64,000 bases of DNA from Lysobacter sp. M2-1 (GCF_022662495.1 NZ_JAKPBU010000001.1:1966350-2030349), one strand, 5' to 3'; counted from the first letter of the stretch, positions 46,674 to 54,500 are shown. The notes: generated by a model not told the origin, from the letters alone. Translations and numbers: made by a program.

Positions 46674-47015
46674 ATGCGGCTCGCAGCGATAATCGCCCTG
46701 CTATTTTTCTTGACTCAACCAATATTTTGTTTCGCTGCATCTGGCTCGCCCGAATCCTACCGCGCTACTTTGAAGTCTAAGAAGCCATCTTCTGAGCTAA
46801 GAGCCTGTCTTGTGTCCGCGTGGAAGGAAAAATATCCAGATCTAAAGTCCAGACCAAACGCTCATGCGTGGCGAGTGATTGCCTACGACGCACATAACAA
46901 GATGCCGGTCGCGGATGCTTCTATCTACGCTGGCGGCAATGGTTCGATTGTCGAATTTCGCGCTTATGGTGAGTCCATAAAGTGGACTCGCAGTCGCCTT
47001 GAGGCATGCCAGTGA
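46674..47015 (+). CDS. Cassette 7 secreted protein
   Basis: The 113-residue protein from ATG 46674 has a signal peptide, MRLAAIIALLFFLTQPIFCF, with likely cleavage after CFA. The mature domain has WRVIAYDAHNKMPVADASIY and GGNGSIVEFRAYGESIKW and two cysteines. An upstream in-frame reading begins within attC 6 and is rejected as the start. The coding region has notably low GC. Family unknown. Confidence 0.75.
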   Translation: MRLAAIIALLFFLTQPIFCFAASGSPESYRATLKSKKPSSELRACLVSAWKEKYPDLKSRPNAHAWRVIAYDAHNKMPVADASIYAGGNGSIVEFRAYGESIKWTRSRLEACQ

Positions 47016-47016
47016 C

Positions 47017-47075
47017 GCCTAACAATTCGTTCAAGCCGACGCCGCTTCGTTCCGGCACCAGGCTTACAAATGGTG
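47017..47075 (+). other. attC: attC site 7, truncated at its right end
   Basis: The left half is normal, GCCTAACAATTCGTTCAAGC then CGACGCCGCTTCGTTCCGGC, like attC 6. After CAGGCTTA the sequence turns to CAAATGGTGTCACAG, and no GTTAGGC core follows. The array therefore ends here in a broken site; the adjoining DNA was presumably deleted or replaced. Confidence 0.8.
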
Positions 47076-47261
47076 TCACAGACATTTTCCGCGCACGGGG
47101 CGACTGCCCTGAGACACTATTCGTCCGGTCGGCTTCCCCCACGCCCAGATCCAGCCCCGCCGACCTGGCGCCGGACACCGCACGCCCGGCACACGGCGTT
47201 CAGCGCCACTGAACATCGCCGCCGATACACTTGCCGGTCAGTCCAAACGGCCGTCCCCCGC

Positions 47262-47921
47262 ATGCTTTCCGTACACCTGCCGTGCCGCTCCATGGCGCTT
47301 GCAGCGGTCCTGGCCTCGTCGCTGGTCGCCTGTGGCTTCAACCGTGGCAAGGAGCCGCCGCCGCCCCTGGGCGAGACCTTCGGCGCCGAGGACACGTACT
47401 CGCGTAGCTACCCGGTTGCGCCGGCCGCCGCCTGCGAGGCGGCGCGGCGTGCGCTGCTGGGGCAGGGCTATGTGATCGGCAAGGCCACCGTGGACACGCT
47501 GGAGGCCATCAAGAGCTTCCAGCCCGAGTCCGACGTTCACACCCAGCTCAACGTGCGCGCCACCTGCGTGCCAAAGTCGGGCGGTGGGTCGATCGTGTTC
47601 GTCAACGCGGTGCAGGATCTCTACTCGCTCAAGACCACCACCAAGTCGGCCAGCGTCGGCCTGAGCGTGCTCGGCTCGGTCTCGCTCCCGATCGGCACCA
47701 GCGGCGCCAACCTGGTGCGCGTGGCCAGCAATACCGTGCAGAACAAGGACTTCTACAGCCGCTTTTTCCAGCGGGTGAAGTTCTACCTGCCCAGCACGGA
47801 AGACGTCGGCCAGCCGGTGCTCCCGCCGGAGCCGGAAACGCCACCCGACCCGGTGCCACCAGCCCCCGCGATCATGCCTCCGGCGCACGAGGCCGAACGT
47901 GATGCGGACGGCGGCAACTGA
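47262..47921 (+). CDS. DUF2242 lipoprotein
   Basis: The 219-residue protein from ATG 47262 has a lipoprotein signal ending in SSLVACG (cysteine about 22). The mature part contains TYSRSYPVAPAAACEAARRA, GQGYVIGKATVDTLEAIKSF and GGGSIVFVNAVQDLYSLKTT, which fits the DUF2242 family of uncharacterised proteobacterial lipoproteins; the C-terminus is proline-rich. An ORF open upstream to 47070 reads through truncated-array DNA and is not part of the gene. Confidence 0.8.
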   Translation: MLSVHLPCRSMALAAVLASSLVACGFNRGKEPPPPLGETFGAEDTYSRSYPVAPAAACEAARRALLGQGYVIGKATVDTLEAIKSFQPESDVHTQLNVRATCVPKSGGGSIVFVNAVQDLYSLKTTTKSASVGLSVLGSVSLPIGTSGANLVRVASNTVQNKDFYSRFFQRVKFYLPSTEDVGQPVLPPEPETPPDPVPPAPAIMPPAHEAERDADGGN

Positions 47922-47979
47922 TCGCAGGCAGGACGGTCCGCCTCCGGCAAACACCCGCATTCGGTTCGAGGAACGCACC

Positions 47980-48387
47980 ATGGCATCGGTCCATCGCGAA
48001 AGCATCATCCAGGCGCCGGCCCAGCAGGTATGGGCCGCGCTGGCAGACGTCGGTGCGCTGCACACCCGGCTGGTGCCCGGCTTTGTCGTCGATTGCGTGC
48101 TCGATGGCCGCGTGCGAACGGTATCCTTCGGCACGGGGATGACTGCGCGCGAGACGATCCTCGACGTCGATGCCGCGCGGATGCGCATCGCCTGGCTGGC
48201 CGAAGCCGAAGGCCTGGAGCATTACAACGCCTCGGCCCAGGTGATCGATGCCGGCGGCGGGGCCTGCCGCGTGGTCTGGATCGCCGACCTGTTGCCCGAT
48301 GCCGCCGCGCCCGGCATCGCCGGCATCATCGAGCAGGGCCTGGAAACGATGAAGCGCCACCAGGAACAGACCCACGCCGCTGGCTGA
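47980..48387 (+). CDS. SRPBCC (polyketide cyclase/START-like) family protein
   Basis: The 135-residue protein begins MASVHRESIIQAPAQQVWAA, the usual first strand and helix of SRPBCC folds, and continues with MTARETILDVDAARMRIAWL and a C-terminal helix GIAGIIEQGLETMKRHQEQ. It probably binds a small hydrophobic ligand; substrate unknown. The last two thirds are duplicated at 49171-49425, after the methyltransferase. Confidence 0.85.
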   Translation: MASVHRESIIQAPAQQVWAALADVGALHTRLVPGFVVDCVLDGRVRTVSFGTGMTARETILDVDAARMRIAWLAEAEGLEHYNASAQVIDAGGGACRVVWIADLLPDAAAPGIAGIIEQGLETMKRHQEQTHAAG

Positions 48388-48449
48388 CTGCAATCGGGGT
48401 AGGAGAACTACCGGCTGCAGTCCCGCCCACATCGAGTCGGATATCCAGG

Positions 48450-49136
48450 ATGACATCGACACACTACGAAGATCCGGACGTCGTCCGTCGTTACGCGCAA
48501 GGCCCGTCCGCTTTCGTGCCGGCCTACCAGTACATGCAGCGTATGGCCGGCCAGCTACTGCACGAGGGCATAGGAGCGACAGGTGAAGTCCTGGTGCTTG
48601 GTGCCGGCGGTGGCCTGGAGCTCGAAGCCTTTGCCACGCGCTCCCCGGGCTGGAGTTTCATGGGGGTCGATCCTGCTGGCGAAATGCTGAAGGCGGCCCG
48701 GGAGCGGGTCGCTTCGGTGGGCGCAAGCAATCGGGTGCAGTGGCATCAGGGATACATATTCGATGCCCCACGTGGCCCGTTCGATGCGGCGACGTGCCTT
48801 CTGACACTGCATTTCGTTCCGGACGATGGCGAGAAGGAGCGCACCCTTGCTGAAATTCGGCAACGTTTGAAGCCGGGTTCGCCATTCGTGCTTGTCGACT
48901 GCTGCATCGACCTGGCCGCACCTGACGCTGCGCGCGGGCTCGCCCGGTACCGGAACTTCGCGCTCGAATCCGGCGCGGAGCCCGAGCAGGTCGACTCGAC
49001 TTGCGTGCGCCTGACCACGGTACTGAAGATGGTCAGCGCCAGCCGCGAGGAAGAATTGCTTGCAGCGGCCGGCTATTCGGATATCGAACTTTTCTACGCC
49101 GGCCTCTCGTGGCGGGGATGGCGGGCGACTGCTTGA
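48450..49136 (+). CDS. SAM-dependent class I methyltransferase
   Basis: The 228-residue protein from ATG 48450 (ATCCAGG upstream) has motif I VLVLGAGGGLELEAFA, FMGVDPAGEMLKAARERV (motif II), FDAATCLLTLHFVPDDGEKE (motif IV) and RQRLKPGSPFVLVD (motif post-III). It transfers a methyl group from S-adenosylmethionine to an unknown substrate. It lies between an SRPBCC gene and a duplicated fragment of that same gene, so it may have arrived during a local duplication. Confidence 0.87.
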   Translation: MTSTHYEDPDVVRRYAQGPSAFVPAYQYMQRMAGQLLHEGIGATGEVLVLGAGGGLELEAFATRSPGWSFMGVDPAGEMLKAARERVASVGASNRVQWHQGYIFDAPRGPFDAATCLLTLHFVPDDGEKERTLAEIRQRLKPGSPFVLVDCCIDLAAPDAARGLARYRNFALESGAEPEQVDSTCVRLTTVLKMVSASREEELLAAAGYSDIELFYAGLSWRGWRATA

Positions 49137-49140
49137 CCCG

Positions 49141-49168
49141 AAGGCGGGCTTGAGCCCGCCCTACGCAA
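49141..49168. repeat. Small palindromic repeat
   Basis: AAGGCGGGCTTGAGCCCGCC followed by CTACGC is a hairpin-forming element of the type often found between genes in this family. It stands precisely at the join between the methyltransferase gene and the duplicated SRPBCC fragment. Confidence 0.55.
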
Positions 49169-49170
49169 CT

Positions 49171-49425
49171 ACGGGGATGACTGCGCGCGAGACGATTCTC
49201 GACGTCGATGTCGCGCGGATGCGCATCGCCTGGCTGGCGGAAGCCGAAGGCCTGGAACATTACAACGCCTCGGCCCAGGTGATCGATGCCGGCGGCGACG
49301 CCTGCCGCGTGGTCTGGATCGCCGACCTGCTGCCCGATGCGGGCGCGCCCGGCATCGCCGGCGTCATCGAGCAGGGCCTGTCAGTGATGAAGCGCCACCA
49401 GGAAGAGCTCCGCGCCGCTGGCTGA
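49171..49425 (+). pseudogene. 5'-truncated duplicate of the SRPBCC gene
   Basis: From ACGGGGATGACTGCGCGCGA (49171) to the stop at 49425 the DNA is nearly identical to 48133-48387, encoding MTARETILDVDVARMRIAWL... through KRHQEELRAAG. The first third of the gene, including the N-terminal strand and helix, is missing, and the upstream bases are unrelated. An ATG at 49177 would allow an 82-residue product without the fold's first elements, so I call it a gene fragment. Confidence 0.85.
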
Positions 49426-49663
49426 CGCCGGCCACGATCTCCGGTTGCAGGCGCACGCTTTCCGCAAGCGCGCCTCGCTTCATCCGCCGACGCACCCGCA
49501 ACCTGCCGTCTCCCCCGATGCGCCTTATGGCCGCTTGAACGCCGGAACCTCGTTGCCTGATGGAACAGGTCCGCCTTGCGCGCCCTGTCGAAACCTTCCC
49601 GGGCAGCACGCGCCCCGGAAGCCGAAGCATCCCGCCACGGAACTCCGGGAGCAGCCAGAAGTG

Positions 49664-50476
49664 ATGAACTTCAACAGGTACCTGTTCGAATACGTGTTCC
49701 TGGCAGCGGTGTTCGTGCTGAGCGTTGCAGGGTTCTGGAACATCTATGCCGGCGAGGATGCCGCTCCCAACGGTTTCCACCACCTCCATGTGGTCACCAA
49801 CTTCATCTGGCTGTCGTTGTTGCTGTGGCAGCTGAGCCTCATCGGGACCAACCAGCACGCCACGCACAGGAAGGTGGGCCTGTCGGTCCTGTTCTTCGGC
49901 CCGCTGCTGGTCGCGAGCGCGGCATTGCTGTCCGTGCACTCCGCGCACAAGGGACTGGTGTCCGGGCGCGGCGATTTCCTGATCGTGCAGAACGTGATGG
50001 TGACCCTGGAACTGGGCTTGCTCATCCTGCTGGCATTCGTGCTGAAGAAGTGGCGCAAGCTGCACGGCGCATTTCTCCTGAGCACCGCCATGCTGTTCAT
50101 GGGCATCGCCCTGTTCTTCGCGCTGATCGGGTTTGTGCCCGCCTTCCGGATCGAAGGGCCGGAGACCTTCTACAGGTTCGAAACCGCCGCAACCACCGGG
50201 CGATACGTCTGCCTCGTGGTGGGCGTTCTTTTCCTGGTCAGGGACCCGAGGAACGGATGGCCGCTGCTGCTGGCGAGCTCGTTCTTTTCCGTCAATGAAC
50301 TGATCCGGTCCTTCCTGGAAGCACGCGAGCTGATCCAGCCGTTGACCGAATTCGTCGGTTCGATGAATCCGCTGCTCGCGTTTTCGGGCAGCTTCGCCGT
50401 CGTGCTTGTCCTGCTGGCGGCGACCGGCATCCGCGGTGCAAGGCCAATCGCGTCGCCTCGCCAGGCACCCGCCTGA
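49664..50476 (+). CDS. Multi-pass membrane protein, unknown function
   Basis: The 270-residue protein from ATG 49664 (GGGAGCAG upstream) has about seven membrane helices, including YVFLAAVFVLSVAGFWNIY, FIWLSLLLWQLSLIG, VGLSVLFFGPLLVASAALL, LELGLLILLAFVLKKW and LLAFSGSFAVVLVLLAATGI. Histidines sit in FHHLHVVTNF and THRKVG, as in DUF2306-like or cytochrome-b-like membrane proteins, but I cannot assign a family. The 238 bases before it hold nothing recognisable. Confidence 0.7.
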   Translation: MNFNRYLFEYVFLAAVFVLSVAGFWNIYAGEDAAPNGFHHLHVVTNFIWLSLLLWQLSLIGTNQHATHRKVGLSVLFFGPLLVASAALLSVHSAHKGLVSGRGDFLIVQNVMVTLELGLLILLAFVLKKWRKLHGAFLLSTAMLFMGIALFFALIGFVPAFRIEGPETFYRFETAATTGRYVCLVVGVLFLVRDPRNGWPLLLASSFFSVNELIRSFLEARELIQPLTEFVGSMNPLLAFSGSFAVVLVLLAATGIRGARPIASPRQAPA

Positions 50477-50653
50477 TACCTGGAGGCGAGGGGAGCGCGC
50501 GATTTCCCCGGCAAGACGACGCTGCGCCCGGCGCAGTCAGCGCGCCGGGCGCGTGCCCGGTTTCACGGTGACAAACGGCACGCGTGGCGATCGCGTGGGG
50601 CGCCATAGGATGCGGCGAGTCCACGGCCCAACGCCCGGGACCTTGGGGAGCCC

Positions 50654-51184
50654 ATGACAGGCCCGACACGAACCCGCGCGCGCTGGACCATCACCACGCT
50701 GGTCGCATTGGCCGAGCTCGGCCACCTCGCGTGGGAATACTTCCATGGCGGCGTGGTCAGCCACCACCTGCTGAACCGGGCCGACCTGCCCGCGATCTCG
50801 AATGCATGGGGTGCGGTCTTCCTGCCGGCGCTGGCGTGGTTCCTGTCCGGCCCGGTACTCAGGCGGGCGAAAACACGGCGCGCCGCCAAGGGGATCGCTG
50901 CAGCATTCCTGGGGTCGCTGCTTGTCGGCGTTGCGTTGTCGGTCGCTTTCACGCATGGCATGGAAGATGTCTCGTCCTGGATCTTCCTCGGCATGCTGCT
51001 CGCAGGGCTCTTCCTGCCGGTGTACCGCGCCGAGTACGTGCTCGGCTTCGTCCTGGGCATGACGTTTACCTTCGGCGCCATCCTGCCCACGGCGGCCGCC
51101 GCATTCGTTGCCATCGTGTCCGCGATCGCCCACCATCTCCTGCGCCCGGCGCTTGGATGGCTATGGGCGAGGGCGCGCGCCTGA
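50654..51184 (+). CDS. Membrane protein, unknown function, cassette-like context
   Basis: The 176-residue protein has about four to five membrane helices (TLVALAELGHLAWEYF, GAVFLPALAWFLSG, GIAAAFLGSLLVGVALSVAF, WIFLGMLLAGLFLPVY, VLGFVLGMTFTFGAILPTA). GGGGAGCCC precedes the ATG. The stop codon is inside a degenerate attC-like sequence at 51179, as in the true cassettes of this window, suggesting that the gene was once a cassette. No family recognised. Confidence 0.68.
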   Translation: MTGPTRTRARWTITTLVALAELGHLAWEYFHGGVVSHHLLNRADLPAISNAWGAVFLPALAWFLSGPVLRRAKTRRAAKGIAAAFLGSLLVGVALSVAFTHGMEDVSSWIFLGMLLAGLFLPVYRAEYVLGFVLGMTFTFGAILPTAAAAFVAIVSAIAHHLLRPALGWLWARARA

Positions 51185-51233
51185 CGATTCATTCAAGCCG
51201 CCGCCACTTCGCGACGCGATTGAGCGATTGGGC
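51179..51233 (+). other. Degenerate attC-like site A
   Basis: GCCTGACGATTCATTCAAGC followed by CGCCGCCACTTCGCGACG and ending GATTGGGC keeps the attC layout (GCCTAAC AATTCATTCAAGCCG...CTTCGC...GTTAGGC) with substitutions. It overlaps the stop of the preceding gene, and the next gene starts 7 bases after it. Confidence 0.7.
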
Positions 51234-51239
51234 CACGCA

Positions 51240-51833
51240 ATGACACGAGTCGCCCGCTACAGGATCAGCTATTTCGTTCTGCTTGCGCTCCTTGCGGGCG
51301 GGACGTACTTCGCTATTCGTGCAGCCGGCAACGCCCGCATTGCGCTTGCTGCGGCGATCGTTCTCCTGCTCATTCCCGGCCGGATTCAGGGCCTGTTGTT
51401 GCGGCCGTTGTTTCGCGGCCAACGCGAGCTCGCTCAGGGCAGGGCGGCCGACAGTGTGCGCCAGTTCGAGGCTTTGATCGCGCTACTGGAGCGCCAGGCC
51501 TGGCGCAGGTGGGCACTTTGGCTGGGGTGGACGCTGTATACGCCAAGCGCGAAAGCGATGGGCTACAACAATCTCGGGGTGGCTCACGCAGACCTGGGTA
51601 ATGCGTCATCCGCCAGGCAAGCATGGGAGTGCGCGCTCGCCATTGATCCGCTCTACCCAGTGCCTTATGCCAACCTGGCTGCACTGGCTGCGGCAGATGG
51701 GAGCGCCGAGCAAGCGACAAGCCTCCTGGTACGCGCCGAGCAGCTTGGCTATACGGGGGGACCTTTGGATCAGGCGACCCACCGGGTACAGCAACTGCTC
51801 GCCGCAGTCGAGTCGCGCGGGCCGTCGGTGTAA
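51240..51833 (+). CDS. Membrane-anchored TPR protein
   Basis: The 197-residue protein has two membrane helices at the N-terminus (ISYFVLLALLAGGTYFAI and ARIALAAAIVLLLIPG) and then TPR helices: AKAMGYNNLGVAHADLGNAS..AWECALAIDPLYPVPYANLA. The start lies 7 bases after one attC-like site and the stop 2 bases before another. Function unknown. Confidence 0.72.
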   Translation: MTRVARYRISYFVLLALLAGGTYFAIRAAGNARIALAAAIVLLLIPGRIQGLLLRPLFRGQRELAQGRAADSVRQFEALIALLERQAWRRWALWLGWTLYTPSAKAMGYNNLGVAHADLGNASSARQAWECALAIDPLYPVPYANLAALAAADGSAEQATSLLVRAEQLGYTGGPLDQATHRVQQLLAAVESRGPSV

Positions 51834-51834
51834 A

Positions 51835-51893
51835 GCCTGCCAATCATTTGAGCCGAAGCGCCGTCTGCGCGCAGCTTGACTTAGGCCTGTCCC
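51835..51893 (+). other. Degenerate attC-like site B
   Basis: GCCTGCCAATCATTTGAGCC, then GAAGCGCCGTCTGCGCGCAG and CTTGACTTAGGCCTGTCCC, corresponds to an attC with changed core triplets. It is 59 bases long, close to the 60 of the intact sites. The AAC/GTT recombination triplets are not kept (GCC and GTC), so it should be inactive. Confidence 0.6.
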
Positions 51894-52029
51894 GCGGTCG
51901 AACCGGCCATGCATCAGTCCTCGTGCCAAACGCGCCGTGAGGTGGATGGTGTCCGAATCCGGCGAGTAGTCGTGGCGTGCGGCGTGTATCACTCGGGCGC
52001 CGCCGACAGGCTCACCGGAATGCAGGACC

Positions 52030-52590
52030 ATGAACGAGACGCTTCGACGCAAGCCGCTGCGGAAAGCGTTGGCGGCGCTTGGTTTGGCTTGCATCGCTCC
52101 GGCCGTGGCGGCTTCCGGGGCCACGGCGCCCACCTCGCCGGAATGCATCGCCGCGGAATACCGCCAACTGGATTTCTGGATCGGCGATTGGAACACGCTC
52201 GAGGCCGATGCCCCCGAGGGGCCATCCATCGCGCGCGCCCGCGTCGAGCCCATCGCCCAGGGCTGCGCCATTCATGAGCTCTATGAGCAGAACGATGGAC
52301 TGATTGGTGACAGCATCCTGAGCTACGACCCGGTGCGCAAACAGTGGCAGCAGACCTGGGTCACCAATCGCGGCGCGATCATGGTGCTCTGGGGCGGCTT
52401 CAAGGACGGCGCGCTGGTGCTCGAAGGCGAGTCGCATCTCAAGGGCGGCAGGTCGGTCATGCAACGCATTACCTGGAAGGCCCAGGATGAAGGCGTGCGC
52501 GAGTCGGCGATGCAGTCTAAAGACGGCGGCAAGACCTGGACGCCGGCGTTCGACGTGCTGTTCGTGAAGCGCGCGGGCGGGCAGGAGTGA
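52030..52590 (+). CDS. Exported DUF1579-like protein
   Basis: The 186-residue protein has a signal peptide (RKALAALGLACIAPAVAASG) and a mature lipocalin-like domain with CIAAEYRQLDFWIGDWNTLE, GCAIHELYEQNDGLIGDSI, YDPVRKQWQQTWVTNRGAI and ESAMQSKDGGKTWTPAFDV. This pattern (LDFWIGDW...SxSxYdp..x.WrQxWvD) matches the DUF1579 group. Role unknown; it is likely periplasmic. Confidence 0.78.
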   Translation: MNETLRRKPLRKALAALGLACIAPAVAASGATAPTSPECIAAEYRQLDFWIGDWNTLEADAPEGPSIARARVEPIAQGCAIHELYEQNDGLIGDSILSYDPVRKQWQQTWVTNRGAIMVLWGGFKDGALVLEGESHLKGGRSVMQRITWKAQDEGVRESAMQSKDGGKTWTPAFDVLFVKRAGGQE

Positions 52591-52688
52591 GCGACGCAGT
52601 CCTGACCTGACGTCCGGTTCACGCCGGACCCTCGTCGTGGGGGGTGCTTCCGTGGGAGCACGGGAACGCCTAGGTCCCTATCAGTGGT

Positions 52689-52735
52689 CCATCACTTGAT
52701 TCGAGCCGGACGCGCTTCGCGGACCATGGGCATGC
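52689..52735 (+). other. Degenerate attC-like half-site C
   Basis: CCATCACTTGATTCGAGCCG followed by GACGCGCTTCGCGGACC has the left and central part of the attC consensus; the right core is not recognisable. It lies between the DUF1579-like and DUF2200 genes. Confidence 0.5.
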
Positions 52736-52810
52736 GTCAATTGCGAGCGCTTTCGTTCTTGTTGCAGTATTCGTGTGCATCGAGGCACGGGTATCGCGGG
52801 AGTCGGGAAC

Positions 52811-53158
52811 ATGGCCAAGCACCGCATCTTCAGCACCGCGTTCGCCAAGGTCTATCCGATGTACGTGCAGAAGGCGGAAGGCAAGGGCCGCACCCGGGTC
52901 GAGGTCGACCAGGTCATCCGCTGGCTGACTGGGTACACCCAGGCTGGGCTGGAGCAGCAGATCGCGCAGGGCACCGACATCGAGAGCTTCTTCGCGCAGG
53001 CGCCCGCCATGCACCCGAATACCGCGTTGGTGAAGGGCGTGGTCTGCGGCGTGCGCGTGGAGGAGGTGGAGGACCCGCTGATGCGCAAGATCCGGATCCT
53101 GGACAAGCTCATCGACGAGCTTGCCAAGGGCAAGGCGATGGAGAAGATCCTGCGCTGA
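52811..53158 (+). CDS. DUF2200 family protein
   Basis: The 115-residue protein starts [20 protein letters not shown] and contains [17 protein letters not shown], the sequence features of DUF2200, and ends [20 protein letters not shown]. It is a small soluble protein of unknown role. ATG 52811 is preferred over 52775 because the family starts at MAKHR. Confidence 0.85.
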   Translation: MAKHRIFSTAFAKVYPMYVQKAEGKGRTRVEVDQVIRWLTGYTQAGLEQQIAQGTDIESFFAQAPAMHPNTALVKGVVCGVRVEEVEDPLMRKIRILDKLIDELAKGKAMEKILR

Positions 53159-53484
53159 GCGCGGGCGCTCAGACGATTCGACCGGTGCCGTGCGTGGTCG
53201 TGGCCTGCCGCCGATCTTCGCAATGACTTTCAAGCCGCATGCGGCGGGTCTTGGCCCGCCATCGGCGGTGATCCCATGCCGCCACAGCCTTTGGCTACCC
53301 CTGTTCCCCGGGTGGGCCTGCAGAGCGGCCGCCCCGGTGCCGGGCGCCGCCCAATGCGTGCCGCCTGCGGCCGGTCGGGCTCCGGCCGCCAACGACAAGC
53401 CCCCGCACGCGGCCGACGGGACTCCAGCGGCCACCCTAAGCAACCAGGCGCAAGCCCCGGAGCCCGGCCTTCCGCCCAAATTGC

Positions 53485-53729
53485 CTTGCGCGCAAGCTAA
53501 ATCCGCTCGCGCGCAAGCCAAAACGGCTTGTGGTTGGACCAAATTCGCTTGCGCGCAAGCGAAATCCGGTTGCGTGCAAGCCAAAACGGCTTGCGGTTGA
53601 TATGCCGGTGCCTTGCGCGCAAGCCAATTCGGCTTGCGATTGATATGCCGGTGCCTCGCGCGCAAGCGAAATCCGCTTGCGCGCAAGCCACGGAGCGCGG
53701 CGTTCCGGCCAATCAGGCTTGCGCGCAAG
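53485..53729. repeat. Array of GCTTGCGCGCAAGC palindromes
   Basis: The perfect 14-base palindrome GCTTGCGCGCAAGC or close variants (CTCGCGCGCAAGC, GGTTGCGTGCAAGC, CCTTGCGCGCAAGC) occurs about eight times in 245 bases, at 53485, 53506, 53547, 53568, 53612, 53655, 53675 and 53717. Spacers are partly repeated too: GAAATCCG, CCAAAACGGCTTG, and TTGATATGCCGGTGCC twice. There is no gene here: ORFs run through both strands only because the repeat lacks stops. The surrounding 53159-53976 also holds two GGCGGGTC..GACCCGCC-type hairpins (near 53240 and 53780) and nothing else recognised. Confidence 0.85.
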
Positions 53730-53976
53730 GGTCGGGCCCGGGCTGCGGCGGGTTCCCGGTCGAATCCCGCAAGCCGCGTAAGGCGGGTCAAGACCCGCCG
53801 TTGGGGCATGAAGTGCCGCCGTTGGATCGGCGAAGCGAACGTAGGGCGCGTCTCGACCCGCCATCGCGCCATCAATGCTGCAAGCCGTGGTCACCGGTAT
53901 TCTCCGGTTGGGGCCGCCCGCCAACGATCCATCGAACCGCAGCCGCTCCAACTCTCCACAAGTCGGACAGGTGCGC

Positions 53977-54414
53977 ATGGAGCTGATCGCGATCATTGCA
54001 GAGGCGTGGGGCTGGACCGGGCTGGAGCCGGAGGAGATCGTCGGGGAGAACGATTTCGGCAACCTGATGATCAGGGACCAGAGCGGCCGCTACTGGCGCA
54101 TGTGTCCGGAAGACCTGTACTGCAAGGTTGTCGCCGATTCCCGCGCCGCGCTGGATGCGCTGTCGCAGGATCAGGAGTTCCTGCACGACTGGTACATGAC
54201 CGAACTGGTGCAGCAGGCGCGCGAACGCCTCGGCCCGCTCGCGCCAGAGTTCAAGTACTGCCTCAAGATCCCCGGCACGCTCGGCGGCGAGTACGGGGGT
54301 GATAACCTCGCCACGATCTCGCTCGTTGGGCTCGTGTCGGCTTCGGGCGACATCGCCCGGCAGATCGAAGGTCTCCCCGACGGCGCGCAGGTCAAGCTCA
54401 ATATCGTCGACTAG
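53977..54414 (+). CDS. DUF1851 (T6SS immunity Tdi1-type) protein
   Basis: The 145-residue protein starts MELIAIIAEAWGWTGLEPEE. The GRYWRMCPEDLYCKVV block and the C-terminal FKYCLKIPGTLGGEYGGDNL, then ISLVGLVSASGDIARQIEGL match DUF1851, whose member Tdi1 neutralises a type VI toxin in Agrobacterium. No effector or T6SS gene is nearby, so this is an orphan immunity-like gene. ATG 53977 agrees with the family start. Confidence 0.82.
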   Translation: MELIAIIAEAWGWTGLEPEEIVGENDFGNLMIRDQSGRYWRMCPEDLYCKVVADSRAALDALSQDQEFLHDWYMTELVQQARERLGPLAPEFKYCLKIPGTLGGEYGGDNLATISLVGLVSASGDIARQIEGLPDGAQVKLNIVD

Positions 54415-54500
54415 CGCACCGCAAGATGCATTCCATCCGCAGTCGCTGCGCGCGACGACTCACTGCGGCGCAGGCGACATCGATCGACCACGGAGGTCGT

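Larger units (their letters stand above)
44332..47075 (+). mobile_element. Integron-type gene cassette array without integrase (CALIN), seven cassettes
   Basis: Seven consecutive units of about 310-470 bases each contain one ORF followed by an attC site bounded by GCCTAAC (or CCCTAAC) and GTTAGGC (or GTTAGGG). Each cassette's first bases are the exact reverse complement of the bases at its end: for example TTAGGCCTC with GAGGCCTAA, TTAGGGCCC with GGGCCCTAA, TTAGGCGTCAC with GTGACGCCTAA. All ORFs point the same way. No tyrosine recombinase (IntI) ORF or attI is in the window, so any mobilisation would need an integrase in trans. Base composition of the cassette ORFs is lower in GC than flanking chpC. 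Confidence 0.93.

Noticed and set aside
47070..47261. N-terminal extension of the DUF2242 lipoprotein
   Set aside because: It would precede a clear lipoprotein signal starting at 47262 and reads through truncated attC DNA.
53485..53729. CRISPR array
   Set aside because: Repeats are only about 14 bp and palindromic, spacing is irregular, spacers are partly repeated, and there are no cas genes.
52670..54062. Long minus-strand ORFs through 52.7-54.1 kb with repeated ARKRISLAR-like peptides
   Set aside because: Several frames on both strands are open through the palindrome run because it lacks stop codons; they overlap the DUF2200 gene and have no domain or ribosome-binding site.
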